Source of the DNA: Actinoplanes campanulatus
Lineage (GTDB): Bacteria > Actinomycetota > Actinomycetes > Mycobacteriales > Micromonosporaceae
Direction of reading: 5' to 3'
DNA: 64,000 bases
Assembly (NCBI RefSeq): GCF_014647795.1
Contig: NZ_BMPW01000003.1
Span: 186,001-250,000, forward strand
The notes beneath the pieces were generated by a model that did not search any database, was not told the DNA's origin, and saw only the letters and a list, made by a program, of their open reading frames with translations. How positions within the stretch are numbered: the first letter of the stretch is position 1; each line of letters opens with the position of its first letter. The translations under genes and the position numbers were made by a program. Of the stretch, positions 1 through 8,292 are shown piece by piece.

Positions 1-70
1 ACCGCAACTTCGAGATCGTGGTGTCGGGGAACTCGGTACGCAGGTGGGCCAGCACCTCCCCGATGCTCAT
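1..70 (-). CDS. ftsR: MerR-family regulator, FtsR type (N-terminal fragment)
   Basis: Only the first 23 codons lie in the window; the gene continues past the left edge. The fragment reads MSIGEVLAHLRTEFPDTTIS, the start of the winged-helix DNA-binding domain of the FtsR-type MerR regulators. In corynebacteria FtsR is known to activate ftsZ. The position directly downstream of garA on the same strand is the arrangement seen in Mycobacterium tuberculosis (Rv1828 after Rv1827), which supports the call. ATG is at 70. The gap from the garA stop is 68 nt, so the two are probably co-transcribed. Confidence 0.8.
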   Translation of the reverse strand, partial: MSIGEVLAHLRTEFPDTTISKLR

Positions 71-138
71 CAGCGCACCCTCCCGCCCGTCCTGAGGGCG
101 CGAAGCCCCCGGATCACGCGCGGCCGCCCCCGACGACG

Positions 139-588
139 TCACGCCCGGCCCTCGCCCTCCGGCCGCGGACCGGCGATGAACACCAGACGGAACTTGCCGA
201 TCTGGACCTCGTCGCCATTGCTGAGCGTCGCGGCTTCAACCCTTTCCCGGTTCACATACGTACCGTTGAGCGAGCCGACGTCGCGGACGGTGAACGTGCC
301 GCCGTCCCGGTGGAACTCGGCGTGGCGGCGCGACACCGTCACGTCGTCGAGGAAGATGTCACTGTCCGGGTGCCGGCCGCTGGTCGTCACGTCGTGGTCG
401 AGGAGGAAGCGGGCGCCTGCGTTGGGGCCACGGCGGACCACCAGCAGAGCCATCCCCGGCGGGAGCGAGCCGGACATGCGGCTCGGCACCACGTCGGTCT
501 CAGGTCCCTCCAGCACCTCGTCAAGGGCGCCAAGGTTCAGCGTGGACGTGACGTCGAGCGGGGGGAACTCGTCGTCTGGGCGCGTCAT
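139..588 (-). CDS. garA: FHA-domain signalling protein GarA
   Basis: 149 aa. The C-terminal two thirds is a forkhead-associated domain with its three signature stretches: SGRHPDSD, SRRHAEF and LNGTYVN. These bind phosphothreonine peptides. In mycobacteria GarA is phosphorylated near its N-terminus by PknB/PknG, folds on itself and then releases 2-oxoglutarate-handling enzymes. The usual ETTS phospho-motif is not present exactly; the corresponding stretch reads DVTSTLNL (about residues 12-19), so the acceptor threonine would have to be T14 or T16. Length is close to that of known GarA proteins. It sits between gcvH and ftsR in the conserved actinobacterial order. Confidence 0.93.
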   Translation of the reverse strand: MTRPDDEFPPLDVTSTLNLGALDEVLEGPETDVVPSRMSGSLPPGMALLVVRRGPNAGARFLLDHDVTTSGRHPDSDIFLDDVTVSRRHAEFHRDGGTFTVRDVGSLNGTYVNRERVEAATLSNGDEVQIGKFRLVFIAGPRPEGEGRA

Positions 589-767
589 CGGACCACCTCA
601 CGGATCAGTTGGTCGTCGCCTCCCGGCGGGACACGCGGCGTTGCGGCCCCCGCCGAGCCATTTCGGCCCGACGCACGACTATCGGTTTCAAAGGAATAAC
701 AGTTCTTCGTGTGCTTCGCGAGCCTAGTCAGCGCCAATATCGCTGAGCAACCGGACGCGCGGAGACC

Positions 768-1148
768 TCAGCTCTCGGTGAGGGCCCTGTACGCCGCCGC
801 GTCCAGCAGCGCCGCGACCGACGCCGGATCGTCCGGCGTGATCTCCACCAGCCAGCCGGCCGCGTACGGCTCGCCGTTGATGATCTCCGGCTCATCGGCC
901 AGCGTCGCGTTCCGCGCCACGACCGTGCCCGATATCGGCGCGTAGATCTCCGAGACGCTCTTGGTCGACTCGATCTCGCCGAGCGAGTCACCCGCCTGCA
1001 CCACCGTGCCCTCGTCGGGCAGCTGCACAAAGACGATGTCGCCCAGGGCGTCCTGCGCGAAGTGGGTGATGCCCACCCGCACGGGCCCGCTGCCGTCACC
1101 GGCGACCCACTCGTGCTCCGCGGTATACCGCAGATCCTCAGGAATCAA
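768..1148 (-). CDS. gcvH: Glycine cleavage system H protein
   Basis: 126 aa, full length. This is the lipoyl carrier that shuttles the aminomethyl group between the P and T proteins of the glycine cleavage complex. The lipoylated lysine is K63 in the motif GEIESTKSVSEIYAP. The GDIVFVQLP strand and the AGWLVEI C-terminal segment are also typical. The gcvP, gcvT and lipoylation genes are not in the window. It follows a DUF881 gene by 15 nt and precedes garA by about 180 nt, as in Mycobacterium. Confidence 0.96.
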   Translation of the reverse strand: MIPEDLRYTAEHEWVAGDGSGPVRVGITHFAQDALGDIVFVQLPDEGTVVQAGDSLGEIESTKSVSEIYAPISGTVVARNATLADEPEIINGEPYAAGWLVEITPDDPASVAALLDAAAYRALTES

Positions 1149-1163
1149 CGCTTCCTCCGTAAA

Positions 1164-2396
1164 TCACGAAACAGGACGCGCGTATCGCAAAGCTGCCGCC
1201 TTACGCACCGCGGTCACCTCGACCAGCGAACGCGAGTCCATGGTCACGCTACCGCCGTCGTTCTGCACCGACGCCACCACCCCGCCCGGGATCTGCAGCG
1301 CAGTGCTCATCGTGCTCGGCGGACCGATCACCAGCAGACGGAACGGACCCGTCAACTGTTCACCGTCAGCGATGATCCCGCCACCCGACGCATCCACGAA
1401 GAAGCTCGACGCCACCACCCGCACCGAGGTGCCGTTCGCCCCATTGAGCTGCATCACCTCACCGCCCGCGCCACGCAGCTCCTGCACCGCGTTCAGCACG
1501 TCGGACGCCCGCACGTTGCTCAGCGTGATGTCCAGCCCCGGACCGCTGCCCGCCACCGTCCCGGCGAGCAGCCCCAGCTGCTGACTGCGCTTCTCCGCCT
1601 CGACCTGCGCCGCCTCACGGCCCGCCACACCCGAGCTGAGCTGCTGCTTACTGGTCTCCAGCTCCTGGATCTCGGTCAGCAGGCGACTGTCCTGCGCCTC
1701 CAGGTCACTCAGGATCCGGACCAGGTCCTCCTGCCGCATCCCGGCCAGCCCGTCGTCGGCGTCGTTGCTGCGCAACTGCACCACCAGCGTGAACCCGAAC
1801 AGCGCCAACAACACCCAGATCAGCGCCCCGGCCGGCGCCGGCCAGCGCCGCCCCAGGCGACCAAGATCACTTTCTCCGGGCTCCGTCCGATCGGGTGACG
1901 TGGCGGATATCTCCGCCTCACCGTCCTCCCGGTCACCCGACCGGGGCACCCCCGCGGCCTGCGCGTCACCCTCGCCCAGCGGGGCGGCCTCCGCCGCTTC
2001 GGTCCCCTCAAAACCATGCGGGGGTACGTCGGGAGCGCTCCGCCGAGCCAGAGAGACCGTCGGCTCCTCATCACCGATCGGCTCGGCGCCCTCGGCCGTG
2101 GGCTCGTCGCCCGGCCCGGTCGGCGCCGTCGCCTTGAACTCGTCGCCCGGCCCGGTTGACTCCGTCGCCGTGAACTCGTCGCCCGGCCCGGTCGGCGCCG
2201 TCGTGGGCCTGCCGCCCGGCGCCGTCGTCAGCTCGTCGCCCGGCCCGGTCGGCGCCGTCGTGGGCCTGCCGCCCGGCACCGTCGGCGCGTTGTCGTCCGC
2301 CGGGGCCGGCGTGGTGGCCGGATCCCCCTCCGCGACGGGCACGGCGGAAGCGGCCGCGGTCTGCGCCCGCGACCCGGTCTCATCAGGCTCGATCAT
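1164..2396 (-). CDS. DUF881 membrane protein with repetitive cytoplasmic tail
   Basis: 410 aa from ATG 2396, seven bases after the stop of the small basic protein gene; a longer in-frame start would overlap that gene. The first ~170 residues are acidic and Pro/Gly-rich with five copies of a TGPGDE-type motif; two of these lie in a perfect 46-bp direct repeat (2175-2220 and 2232-2277). A single transmembrane segment (ALIWVLLALFGFTLVVQL) follows, then a short coiled coil and the DUF881 domain (GPGLDITLSNVRASDVLNAV, VMQLNGANGTSVRVVASSFF). DUF881 proteins sit next to sbp near division genes in Gram-positive bacteria; the biochemical role is unknown. The variable repeats look prone to slippage. 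Confidence 0.88.
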   Translation of the reverse strand: MIEPDETGSRAQTAAASAVPVAEGDPATTPAPADDNAPTVPGGRPTTAPTGPGDELTTAPGGRPTTAPTGPGDEFTATESTGPGDEFKATAPTGPGDEPTAEGAEPIGDEEPTVSLARRSAPDVPPHGFEGTEAAEAAPLGEGDAQAAGVPRSGDREDGEAEISATSPDRTEPGESDLGRLGRRWPAPAGALIWVLLALFGFTLVVQLRSNDADDGLAGMRQEDLVRILSDLEAQDSRLLTEIQELETSKQQLSSGVAGREAAQVEAEKRSQQLGLLAGTVAGSGPGLDITLSNVRASDVLNAVQELRGAGGEVMQLNGANGTSVRVVASSFFVDASGGGIIADGEQLTGPFRLLVIGPPSTMSTALQIPGGVVASVQNDGGSVTMDSRSLVEVTAVRKAAALRYARPVS

Positions 2397-2403
2397 CGAA
2401 TTC

Positions 2404-2736
2404 CTATGCCCGGAACAGGTGACGTCGGATCGCCGCGACATTACCGAAGATCCGCACGCCGAGCACGACCACGACACCCGTCGACAACTGACCACCCACA
2501 CCGAGCTGGTCACCGACGTACACGATCAGCGCGGACACCAGCACGTTGGAGATGAACGAGACCACGAACTGCTTGTCGTCGAAAATCCCGTCCAGCTTGG
2601 CCCGCACCCCGCCGAACACCGCGTCCAGCGCCGCCACCACCGCGATCGGCAGGTACGGCACCAGCTCCAGCGGCACCGACGGTTCGTACAGGATGCCCAG
2701 GAGAACACCGGCGAGCAGAGCGAGTACGGCGATCAT
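2404..2736 (-). CDS. sbp: Small basic family protein (DUF1290)
   Basis: 110 aa membrane protein with about three hydrophobic segments: residues 1-15 (MIAVLALLAGVLLGIL), about 24-43, and about 60-100. The sequence LVPYLPIAVVAALDAVFGG followed by LDGIFDD is characteristic of this family, found beside ftsZ or DUF881 genes in Gram-positive bacteria. The ATG overlaps the stop of the upstream DUF881 gene by 4 nt, giving translational coupling, and the next DUF881 gene starts 7 nt downstream. Function is not established. The symbol follows family usage. Confidence 0.92.
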   Translation of the reverse strand: MIAVLALLAGVLLGILYEPSVPLELVPYLPIAVVAALDAVFGGVRAKLDGIFDDKQFVVSFISNVLVSALIVYVGDQLGVGGQLSTGVVVVLGVRIFGNVAAIRRHLFRA

Positions 2737-3686
2737 CGGCCGCCTTCCGTGGACGAACCCGGCACCGGCGACCCCGGCCCGGACGACGAAGCGGAGCCTG
2801 ACGGCGCGGGCACGATGCTGGGCGCGGCCGAACGGAGCTGGAACTCGGTAGCCGCCTCCAGGGTCACGTCCTTCGCCTCGGCGGCCTTGAACGAGATCCC
2901 GTACCGCCCGGACAGCGTCTCGAAGAACTGCCCGGCATAGCCCGCCCGGAAGTCGTCGGCGAGATCCTCCGGCCCGATCGCCACCACCTCGTACGGTGAC
3001 GCCACCGGCCGGATGTCGACCAGGATCGCCTCACCGGCCTGCCGGATCCGTGACGTCGCGGTCAGCCGCTGCCCGTTGATCATGATGGCCTCGGCGCCCG
3101 CCTCCCACAGCGCGTTCGCCGCCAGCTGCAGATCGGTGTCCTTGACCTGGCCCTCGGTACGCCGTTCCCCGGTCACCGCGTCCACCGACGTCGGCCCGTC
3201 CACCAGCGTGATCTTCGCACCCGAGCCGCGGACCCGCGACATGCCGGTGACCGCCTCCAGATCACGCAACTCGGCCAGCGCCGCCCCGCCCAGAGCCCGG
3301 TCCCGCAGCGCGGCAACCTCGTCACCGAGCCGGTCGGCCTGCTCCCGCAGGCGATCGGTCTCCTCCCGGCGCTTCTGCACCTGGGTGATCAGCGACTCCC
3401 GCGCCACGGTCCGGGCCGGCTCTTCGGCGACCGTCTGCCGATAGGCCACCACCAGCAGGAACCCGATCACCACGAGAGTCAGCGCCGAGGACCCGCCGGC
3501 CAGCGACCGCCGCCAGCCGCGCCGCCGGCCCTCGGTGGCCCGCCGTGCGGCGGCGTCCTGGTACCCCGGATCGAGCGGGTTCTGGAACAGCGCCGTGAGA
3601 AAGTCCGGTCCGTAGGTCCGCTTCCCCGCCGACGCCCCGTCCGGGTCCGGCCCACCGGCCGGGAGATACGAGGGCGGCAGGCTCAC
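2733..3686 (-). CDS. DUF881 family membrane protein
   Basis: 317 aa from GTG 3686, preceded by a G-rich ribosome-binding-like stretch and 22 nt after the pgsA stop. An alternative GTG-type start at 3728 would overlap pgsA by 20 nt. After a Pro-rich N-terminus there is one transmembrane helix (SALTLVVIGFLLVVAY), a coiled coil rich in E, R and L (about residues 95-135), then the DUF881 core (GSGAKITLVDGPTSVDAVTG, INGQRLTATSRIRQAGEAIL, SPYEVVAIGPEDL). It is the partner of the second DUF881 gene and flanks sbp. The pair probably arose by duplication, but they differ greatly at the N-terminus. Confidence 0.9.
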   Translation of the reverse strand: MSLPPSYLPAGGPDPDGASAGKRTYGPDFLTALFQNPLDPGYQDAAARRATEGRRRGWRRSLAGGSSALTLVVIGFLLVVAYRQTVAEEPARTVARESLITQVQKRREETDRLREQADRLGDEVAALRDRALGGAALAELRDLEAVTGMSRVRGSGAKITLVDGPTSVDAVTGERRTEGQVKDTDLQLAANALWEAGAEAIMINGQRLTATSRIRQAGEAILVDIRPVASPYEVVAIGPEDLADDFRAGYAGQFFETLSGRYGISFKAAEAKDVTLEAATEFQLRSAAPSIVPAPSGSASSSGPGSPVPGSSTEGGR

Positions 3687-3708
3687 GACACGCCCCCGGC
3701 GCCGCACC

Positions 3709-4311
3709 TCACGACGCCTCCCCGGCATCGGCCCGCAGCAGGCGCACGGCCTGGATCAGATAGAGCACGGCCGCGCACCAGTAGAGCCCCAGCGCCCACC
3801 AGGCCAGCCCCCAGCCGACCGGGATCGCCCACCAGGCCAGCCCCGGCGCCGCCGTGCCCAGCAGAATGATCGGAAACGCCGCGAGCAGCAGGAACGTCCC
3901 GGTCTTGCCGACGTAGTGCACCGGCGGCGGCCCGAACCCGTGCCGCCGCAGGATGACCAGCGCCACCCCGAGCACGGCCTCACGCGCCAGGAGCGCGGCG
4001 GTGAACCACAGCGGCACCACCTCACGCACGGTGAACCCGATCAGCGTGGCCAGGATGTACAGCCGGTCCGCGAACGGGTCCAGCAGCTCACCGAGGCGGC
4101 TCACCGAGTTCATCCGGCGGGCGACGTATCCGTCCACCCAGTCGGTGGATCCGCCGATCGCGAGCACGACCACCGCCGCCACGTCCTGCTCGGCCACGAG
4201 CAGCAGATAGAGGAAGAGCGGCACCCCGAGCAGCCGGATGAAGCTGATCACATTGGGCAGCGTCCAGATGCGATTGGAGGTCTCGATGGACGGCGCAGGC
4301 CGCTGCGACAT
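3709..4311 (-). CDS. pgsA: CDP-alcohol phosphatidyltransferase (PgsA family)
   Basis: 200 aa from ATG 4311, with a GAGGAAG ribosome-binding site just upstream; a 239-residue reading from 4428 would run through a likely promoter. The enzyme family transfers a phosphatidyl group from CDP-diacylglycerol to an alcohol such as glycerol-3-phosphate, at the membrane. The catalytic signature DG-x2-AR-x8-G-x3-D-x3-D is complete (DGYVARR, then GELLDPFAD). Several hydrophobic segments follow, including a Trp-rich one near the C-terminus. It corresponds by position to M. tuberculosis pgsA2 (Rv1822), so the exact alcohol substrate is uncertain. Confidence 0.92.
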   Translation of the reverse strand: MSQRPAPSIETSNRIWTLPNVISFIRLLGVPLFLYLLLVAEQDVAAVVVLAIGGSTDWVDGYVARRMNSVSRLGELLDPFADRLYILATLIGFTVREVVPLWFTAALLAREAVLGVALVILRRHGFGPPPVHYVGKTGTFLLLAAFPIILLGTAAPGLAWWAIPVGWGLAWWALGLYWCAAVLYLIQAVRLLRADAGEAS

Positions 4312-4396
4312 CGCGACTTCCTCTCCCCCTCGGCCGAGGCCCCCGCCCTGGCTCGTGCGCAAGCCCCGAACGCACGAACGGGCCGCTCGCCGAGCA

Positions 4397-4402
4397 ACTA
4401 TA
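4397..4402 (-). promoter_or_regulatory. Candidate -10 box for the pgsA operon
   Basis: Reading the minus strand, TATAGT lies about 85 nt upstream of the pgsA ATG. It stands out in very GC-rich sequence. No -35 box at 17 nt was convincing. Its position inside the extended reading of pgsA supports the downstream start at 4311. Confidence 0.35.
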
Positions 4403-4509
4403 ACCAGCCGCGTTCCCCAACCCGGCACGCAGTCACGCTGGCCACACCCACCAACACATCCTAGGAGGCTAGCTCATTCCCCCCGCGACCCAGAACGACC
4501 ACCCACCAC

Positions 4510-4685
4510 CCCTCCGCGATCTAGGACGACCACCCACCGCCGCAGGTGGCGAACCGCCCAAGATCGCGGAGGGAGGGGTCCGGCGCGCGGGCGCGCGGGA
4601 GCGCGCTCCACCGCCACCCTTCCGTGACAGATCTTGGACGAGCACCCACCGCCGCAGGTGGCGAAACGTCCAAGATCTCGGAAGG
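4510..4685. repeat. Two related long hairpins between pgsA and the vWA gene
   Basis: The pgsA-vWA interval (4312-4809) has no gene. It holds two hairpins with nearly identical interiors. Hairpin A (4510-4573) has a perfect 13-bp stem, CCCTCCGCGATCT with AGATCGCGGAGGG. Hairpin B (4618-4685) pairs CCTTCCG with CGGAAGG and AGATCTTGGACG with CGTCCAAGATCT. Both loops contain CCACCGCCGCAGGTGG, which forms an inner 5-bp stem. A partial third copy of the loop lies at 4491-4508. The stems differ in sequence but stay paired. Downstream, 4690-4810 is a run of GGGAGGG-like purine blocks. Confidence 0.7.
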
Positions 4686-4809
4686 AAGGAGTCCGGCGAG
4701 CCGCGAAGCGGCGCGGGAAGGCGAGAGGGCCCGGGAGGGTGGGAAGACGAGAGGGCGGAAGGGCGCGGGAGGGCGAAAGGAGCCGGGAAGGCGAAAAGAC
4801 CCGGGAGGG

Positions 4810-6768
4810 TCAGTGGGAGTGGCGGCCCCGCCGGGCGCGGACGTAGTCGTCGATCACGTAGCGGCCCAGGTCGGCGGCGTCCGGGCTGAAGACGCGGCCG
4901 CCGTTGCGCTGGGCGATCGCGCCGACGAAACGGCGCAGGCCGTCGTCCTCGCCGAGCATGAAGACGTTCAGGGTGGCGCCGTACCGGGTCAGCTGGTCGA
5001 CCTCGCGGACGGTGGCCTGGACGGTCTCCGCCAGCGGCGGCCACCAGAACACCGCCTCGCCGTCCTCCTCCAGGTGGGCGGTGGGCTCGCCGTCGGTGAC
5101 CACCAGGACGACCGGCTCGGCGCCGGGGTGGCGGCGCAAATGCCGGCCGGCGATCTTGAGGGCGTGCTGGAGGTTGGTGCCCTTCTCGATGGTGGGCTCG
5201 ATGGCGGCCAGCTCCCCCTGGGAGAGCGTCTGCGCATACCGCCCGAAGCCGACGATCTGGAGCGCGTCCTGCGGGAACCGGGTGGCGACCAGATGGGACA
5301 GGGCCAGGGCGGTCTGCTTCATCGGGCCCCAGCGGCCGTCGGCGTACATCGAATAGGAAAGGTCGACGCAGAGGGCGACCGCCGCGGAGGCCCGGCGCTC
5401 GGTCTCGGCGATCTCGAAATCTTCGGGCTCCAGGCGGACCGGAAGGGTCGCCGCGGAGGCCGAGGCGGCCCGGCGGCGGACCGCGTTGCCGATGGTCCGC
5501 ACCACGTCGAGGGGTTGATCGTCGCCGAACTCCCAGCGGCGCGAGGAGCCGATCAGGTCACCGGCGGCGCCGGCGTCGCGCATGTCGTGCTCGCCGCGCC
5601 GGCCGGCGATGTCGGAGAAGATCGCCGAGAGGGCGGTCTGGCCGAGGCGGCGCAGCGCCTTCGGGGAGAGGGTGAGGCCGTCCGCGTCGCGCTGGACCCA
5701 GCCCTGGCGGCGCAGCTCGCGCTCCAGCTCGCGCAGCCGCCGCAGGTCGTCGGCGGCGCCGCGGCCGAGCTGGCGTTCGACCGCCTCGACGTCGACGTCG
5801 TCCAGCGTGGCGCCGGGATGGTCCTGGCCGAGCTGCTCGATCAGCTCGTCCAGGTCGGCGATCTCGCCGAGCGCCGAGGCCGCGTCGCCGTATCCGAGGT
5901 CGCCGGGGCCGCGCATCCGCTCGCCGCGGCCCCAGTTCAGGTTCGGCCGCAGCGTGCGCAGGTTGTCGGTGAGCTGGGCGAGCTGCCCGCGCAGCGGTCC
6001 GTCGCCGAGAGCCTGCCGCATCAGCTGCTCCAGCTCCTCGCGCTGTTGCGGGCTGAGGGAGCGCATCAGGCGTTCCGCGGCGGCGGCCTGCCGGGCCAGC
6101 GAGTCGATCAGCTCGTCGACATCGCGTGGGTTGTCCGGGAAGAACCGGCCGTGCCGCTCCATGAAGTCGCGGAACGCGTCGGTGGTGTCCTCGCCGCGGG
6201 CGTGCCGACCGAGCAGGTCGTTGAGGTCGTCGAGCATGGCCGAGACGTCCGACAGGTCGCCCTCCTGGAGGGCCTGCTTCATGCCGGCGAAGCGCTGGGC
6301 GACGACCTCCTGCCGCAGTCCGGCGAGGATCTGCTGGTAGATCTGCCGGGCGTCGTCGGACGTCCAGTCGTAGCCGGACAGCTCGGAGACGGCCTGTGAC
6401 ACCGATGCCGGCAGGCTGTCCAGCATCGCCTCGTTGAAGCGGGCGTCGTCGTCCTGACGGGCGGCGAGCGCGTCCCGTTCGGCGGCGAGGGCCTGGTCCA
6501 GCATCTGCCGGGCCCGGGTGACGGCGCCGTCGAGGTTGCCGCGGCGCAGCGCCTCCCGCCGCAGCCGGCGGGCCCGGTCCATCAGCGAGTCGAGCCCACG
6601 GCCGTCGCGGGGCCCGCGCCGGATCAGGTCACGCAGCGCGTCCCGCAGGCTGTCGCCGCGCAGGACCCGCTCCCCCATGGCGTCGACCGCGGCCCGTACG
6701 TCGTACGGCGGCGCGAGTGGATCGGGCCCGTCCCGCCAGGCCCCGTAGCGGAAGACATTGCCGGGCAC
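4810..6768 (-). CDS. von Willebrand factor A domain protein, partner of MoxR-type ATPase
   Basis: 652 aa, no signal peptide. The first ~440 residues are helical and strongly charged, with Arg/Asp/Leu-rich segments. The C-terminal vWA domain starts near residue 460 and carries the metal-ion-dependent adhesion motif DLSYSM (469-474) and a downstream VLVVTDGEPT strand. Such proteins work with AAA+ ATPases of the MoxR/Mg-chelatase type as metal-dependent adaptors that help remodel or load cofactors into client proteins. Its ATG is 5 nt after the stop of the ATPase gene, so the two form an operon. The client is unknown. Confidence 0.88.
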   Translation of the reverse strand: MPGNVFRYGAWRDGPDPLAPPYDVRAAVDAMGERVLRGDSLRDALRDLIRRGPRDGRGLDSLMDRARRLRREALRRGNLDGAVTRARQMLDQALAAERDALAARQDDDARFNEAMLDSLPASVSQAVSELSGYDWTSDDARQIYQQILAGLRQEVVAQRFAGMKQALQEGDLSDVSAMLDDLNDLLGRHARGEDTTDAFRDFMERHGRFFPDNPRDVDELIDSLARQAAAAERLMRSLSPQQREELEQLMRQALGDGPLRGQLAQLTDNLRTLRPNLNWGRGERMRGPGDLGYGDAASALGEIADLDELIEQLGQDHPGATLDDVDVEAVERQLGRGAADDLRRLRELERELRRQGWVQRDADGLTLSPKALRRLGQTALSAIFSDIAGRRGEHDMRDAGAAGDLIGSSRRWEFGDDQPLDVVRTIGNAVRRRAASASAATLPVRLEPEDFEIAETERRASAAVALCVDLSYSMYADGRWGPMKQTALALSHLVATRFPQDALQIVGFGRYAQTLSQGELAAIEPTIEKGTNLQHALKIAGRHLRRHPGAEPVVLVVTDGEPTAHLEEDGEAVFWWPPLAETVQATVREVDQLTRYGATLNVFMLGEDDGLRRFVGAIAQRNGGRVFSPDAADLGRYVIDDYVRARRGRHSH

Positions 6769-6773
6769 GGACC

Positions 6774-8180
6774 TCAGCTCCCGTAGATGGTGCGGCCGTC
6801 GTCGGTCAGCTCCTTGGCGAGACGGCGGGTCAGGTGCAGCCCCTCCAGGACGAACTCGATGCCGGACGCCGCCTGCCCGGGGCTGGGCGCGTCGCCCAGC
6901 CCGAGCCGGTCCAGCACCTTGGCCAGCCCCGGCACCGTCCCGATCTGCCCGAGCAGCTCGTCGGCGCTGACCAGGTCACCGGTCTGGATGATGGCGCCCT
7001 CGGCGACCACGTCGGTGAAACCGGACAGGTCGAGACCGGCGAGCCGGGCCCGGAACGTCTCGGCGGTGGCGACCCGCAGCAGGTGGCCGAGGATCTCGGT
7101 CTCCCGGCCCTCCTCGCCGCTCTCGAACTCGACCTTGCCGCGCAGCGTGGCGGTGACCGAGACGGCGTCGCAGATCCGGGCGACCGCCTCGCGTTCGCCG
7201 CGCAGCCCGGCCCGGCGCAGTGCGGACGCCGCCACGGTCTCGGCGGCGGCGATCGCGAACCGGGCCGACACGCCGGATCGCGCGTCCACCGACGGCGACT
7301 CGCGGACCGCCCGGGTGTAGCGGGCCAGCACGTCGACGAGGTGGTCGGGCAGGGACGCGACGAGCGCCGCCTCCTGCCGGATCAGGGCGGTCTCCAGCTC
7401 CAGGTCGACCGGGTAGTGGGTGCGGATCTCCGCGCCGAACCGGTCCTTGAGCGGGGTGATGATGCGGCCTCGGTTGGTGTAGTCCTCCGGGTTGGCCGAC
7501 GCCACCAGCAGCAGGTCGAGCGGCAGCCGGAGCTGGTAGCCGCGGACTTGGATGTCGCGCTCCTCCAGCACGTTGAGCAGCGACACCTGGATCCGCTCGG
7601 CCAGGTCGGGCAGCTCGTTGACGGCGAAGATGCCCCGGTTGGTGCGCGGCACGAGGCCGAAGTGGATGGTCTCCGGGTCGCCCAGGGCGCGGCCCTCGGC
7701 CACCTTGATCGGGTCGACGTCGCCGATCAGGTCGCCGACGCTGGTGTCCGGGGTGGCGAGCTTCTCGCCATACCGCTCGGAGCGGTGCAGCCAGGCGACC
7801 GGCAGGAGGTCGCCGGTCTCGGCGGCCAGCCGGCGGGAAGCGGGGGTGACCGGATGGTACGGATGCTCGTGCAGCTCGGAGCCGGCGATGTAGGGCGTCC
7901 ACTCGTCGAGCAGGCCCACGAGGGCCCGGATGAGGCGGGTCTTGCCCTGGCCGCGCTCGCCGAGCAGGACCATGTCGTGCCCGGCGAGCAGCGCGCGCTC
8001 GACCTCGGGCAGGACGGTGTCGTCATAGCCGACGATGCCGGGGAAGCGTGGCTCGCCGGAACGCAGCCGGGCCAGCAGGTTGTCGCGGAGCTCTTCTTTC
8101 ACCGGACGGAACTGGTGGCCGGTGGCACGCAGCTCGCCCACGGTGCGGGGCAGGTCGGCGGGTTCGGCGGGTGAGGTCAC
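6774..8180 (-). CDS. MoxR/Mg-chelatase-like AAA+ ATPase
   Basis: 468 aa from GTG 8180, with GGAGTAG upstream; the open frame extends to 8234 but that adds an unrelated basic stretch. Walker A is GERGQGKT (LLGERGQGKTRLIRAL). The following GIFAVNELPDL, with NVLEERDIQVRGYQL and ASANPEDYTNRG, matches the Walker B, pre-sensor and sensor region of Mg-chelatase-type ATPases. C-terminal residues form a helical lid and a family-specific tail. It is the first gene of a two-gene operon with the vWA protein; together they are likely to act as a chaperone-like remodelling pair. The client cannot be told from the sequence. Confidence 0.88.
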   Translation of the reverse strand: MTSPAEPADLPRTVGELRATGHQFRPVKEELRDNLLARLRSGEPRFPGIVGYDDTVLPEVERALLAGHDMVLLGERGQGKTRLIRALVGLLDEWTPYIAGSELHEHPYHPVTPASRRLAAETGDLLPVAWLHRSERYGEKLATPDTSVGDLIGDVDPIKVAEGRALGDPETIHFGLVPRTNRGIFAVNELPDLAERIQVSLLNVLEERDIQVRGYQLRLPLDLLLVASANPEDYTNRGRIITPLKDRFGAEIRTHYPVDLELETALIRQEAALVASLPDHLVDVLARYTRAVRESPSVDARSGVSARFAIAAAETVAASALRRAGLRGEREAVARICDAVSVTATLRGKVEFESGEEGRETEILGHLLRVATAETFRARLAGLDLSGFTDVVAEGAIIQTGDLVSADELLGQIGTVPGLAKVLDRLGLGDAPSPGQAASGIEFVLEGLHLTRRLAKELTDDGRTIYGS

Positions 8181-8292
8181 CGCACGAACGCTACTCCGGC
8201 GATATGACGACATCGACTGTGCGCGCCGACACATCCAGGCGCGCGGGATTGGCTCTGGTCACCCTCGGCTGCCGCGCGGCACGCTCGGTCGC

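Noticed and set aside
4546-6399. Long open frame on the plus strand opposite the vWA gene
   Set aside because: It is antisense to a well-supported gene, has biased composition (Val/Ala/Gly) and no motif; typical of open shadow frames at this GC content.
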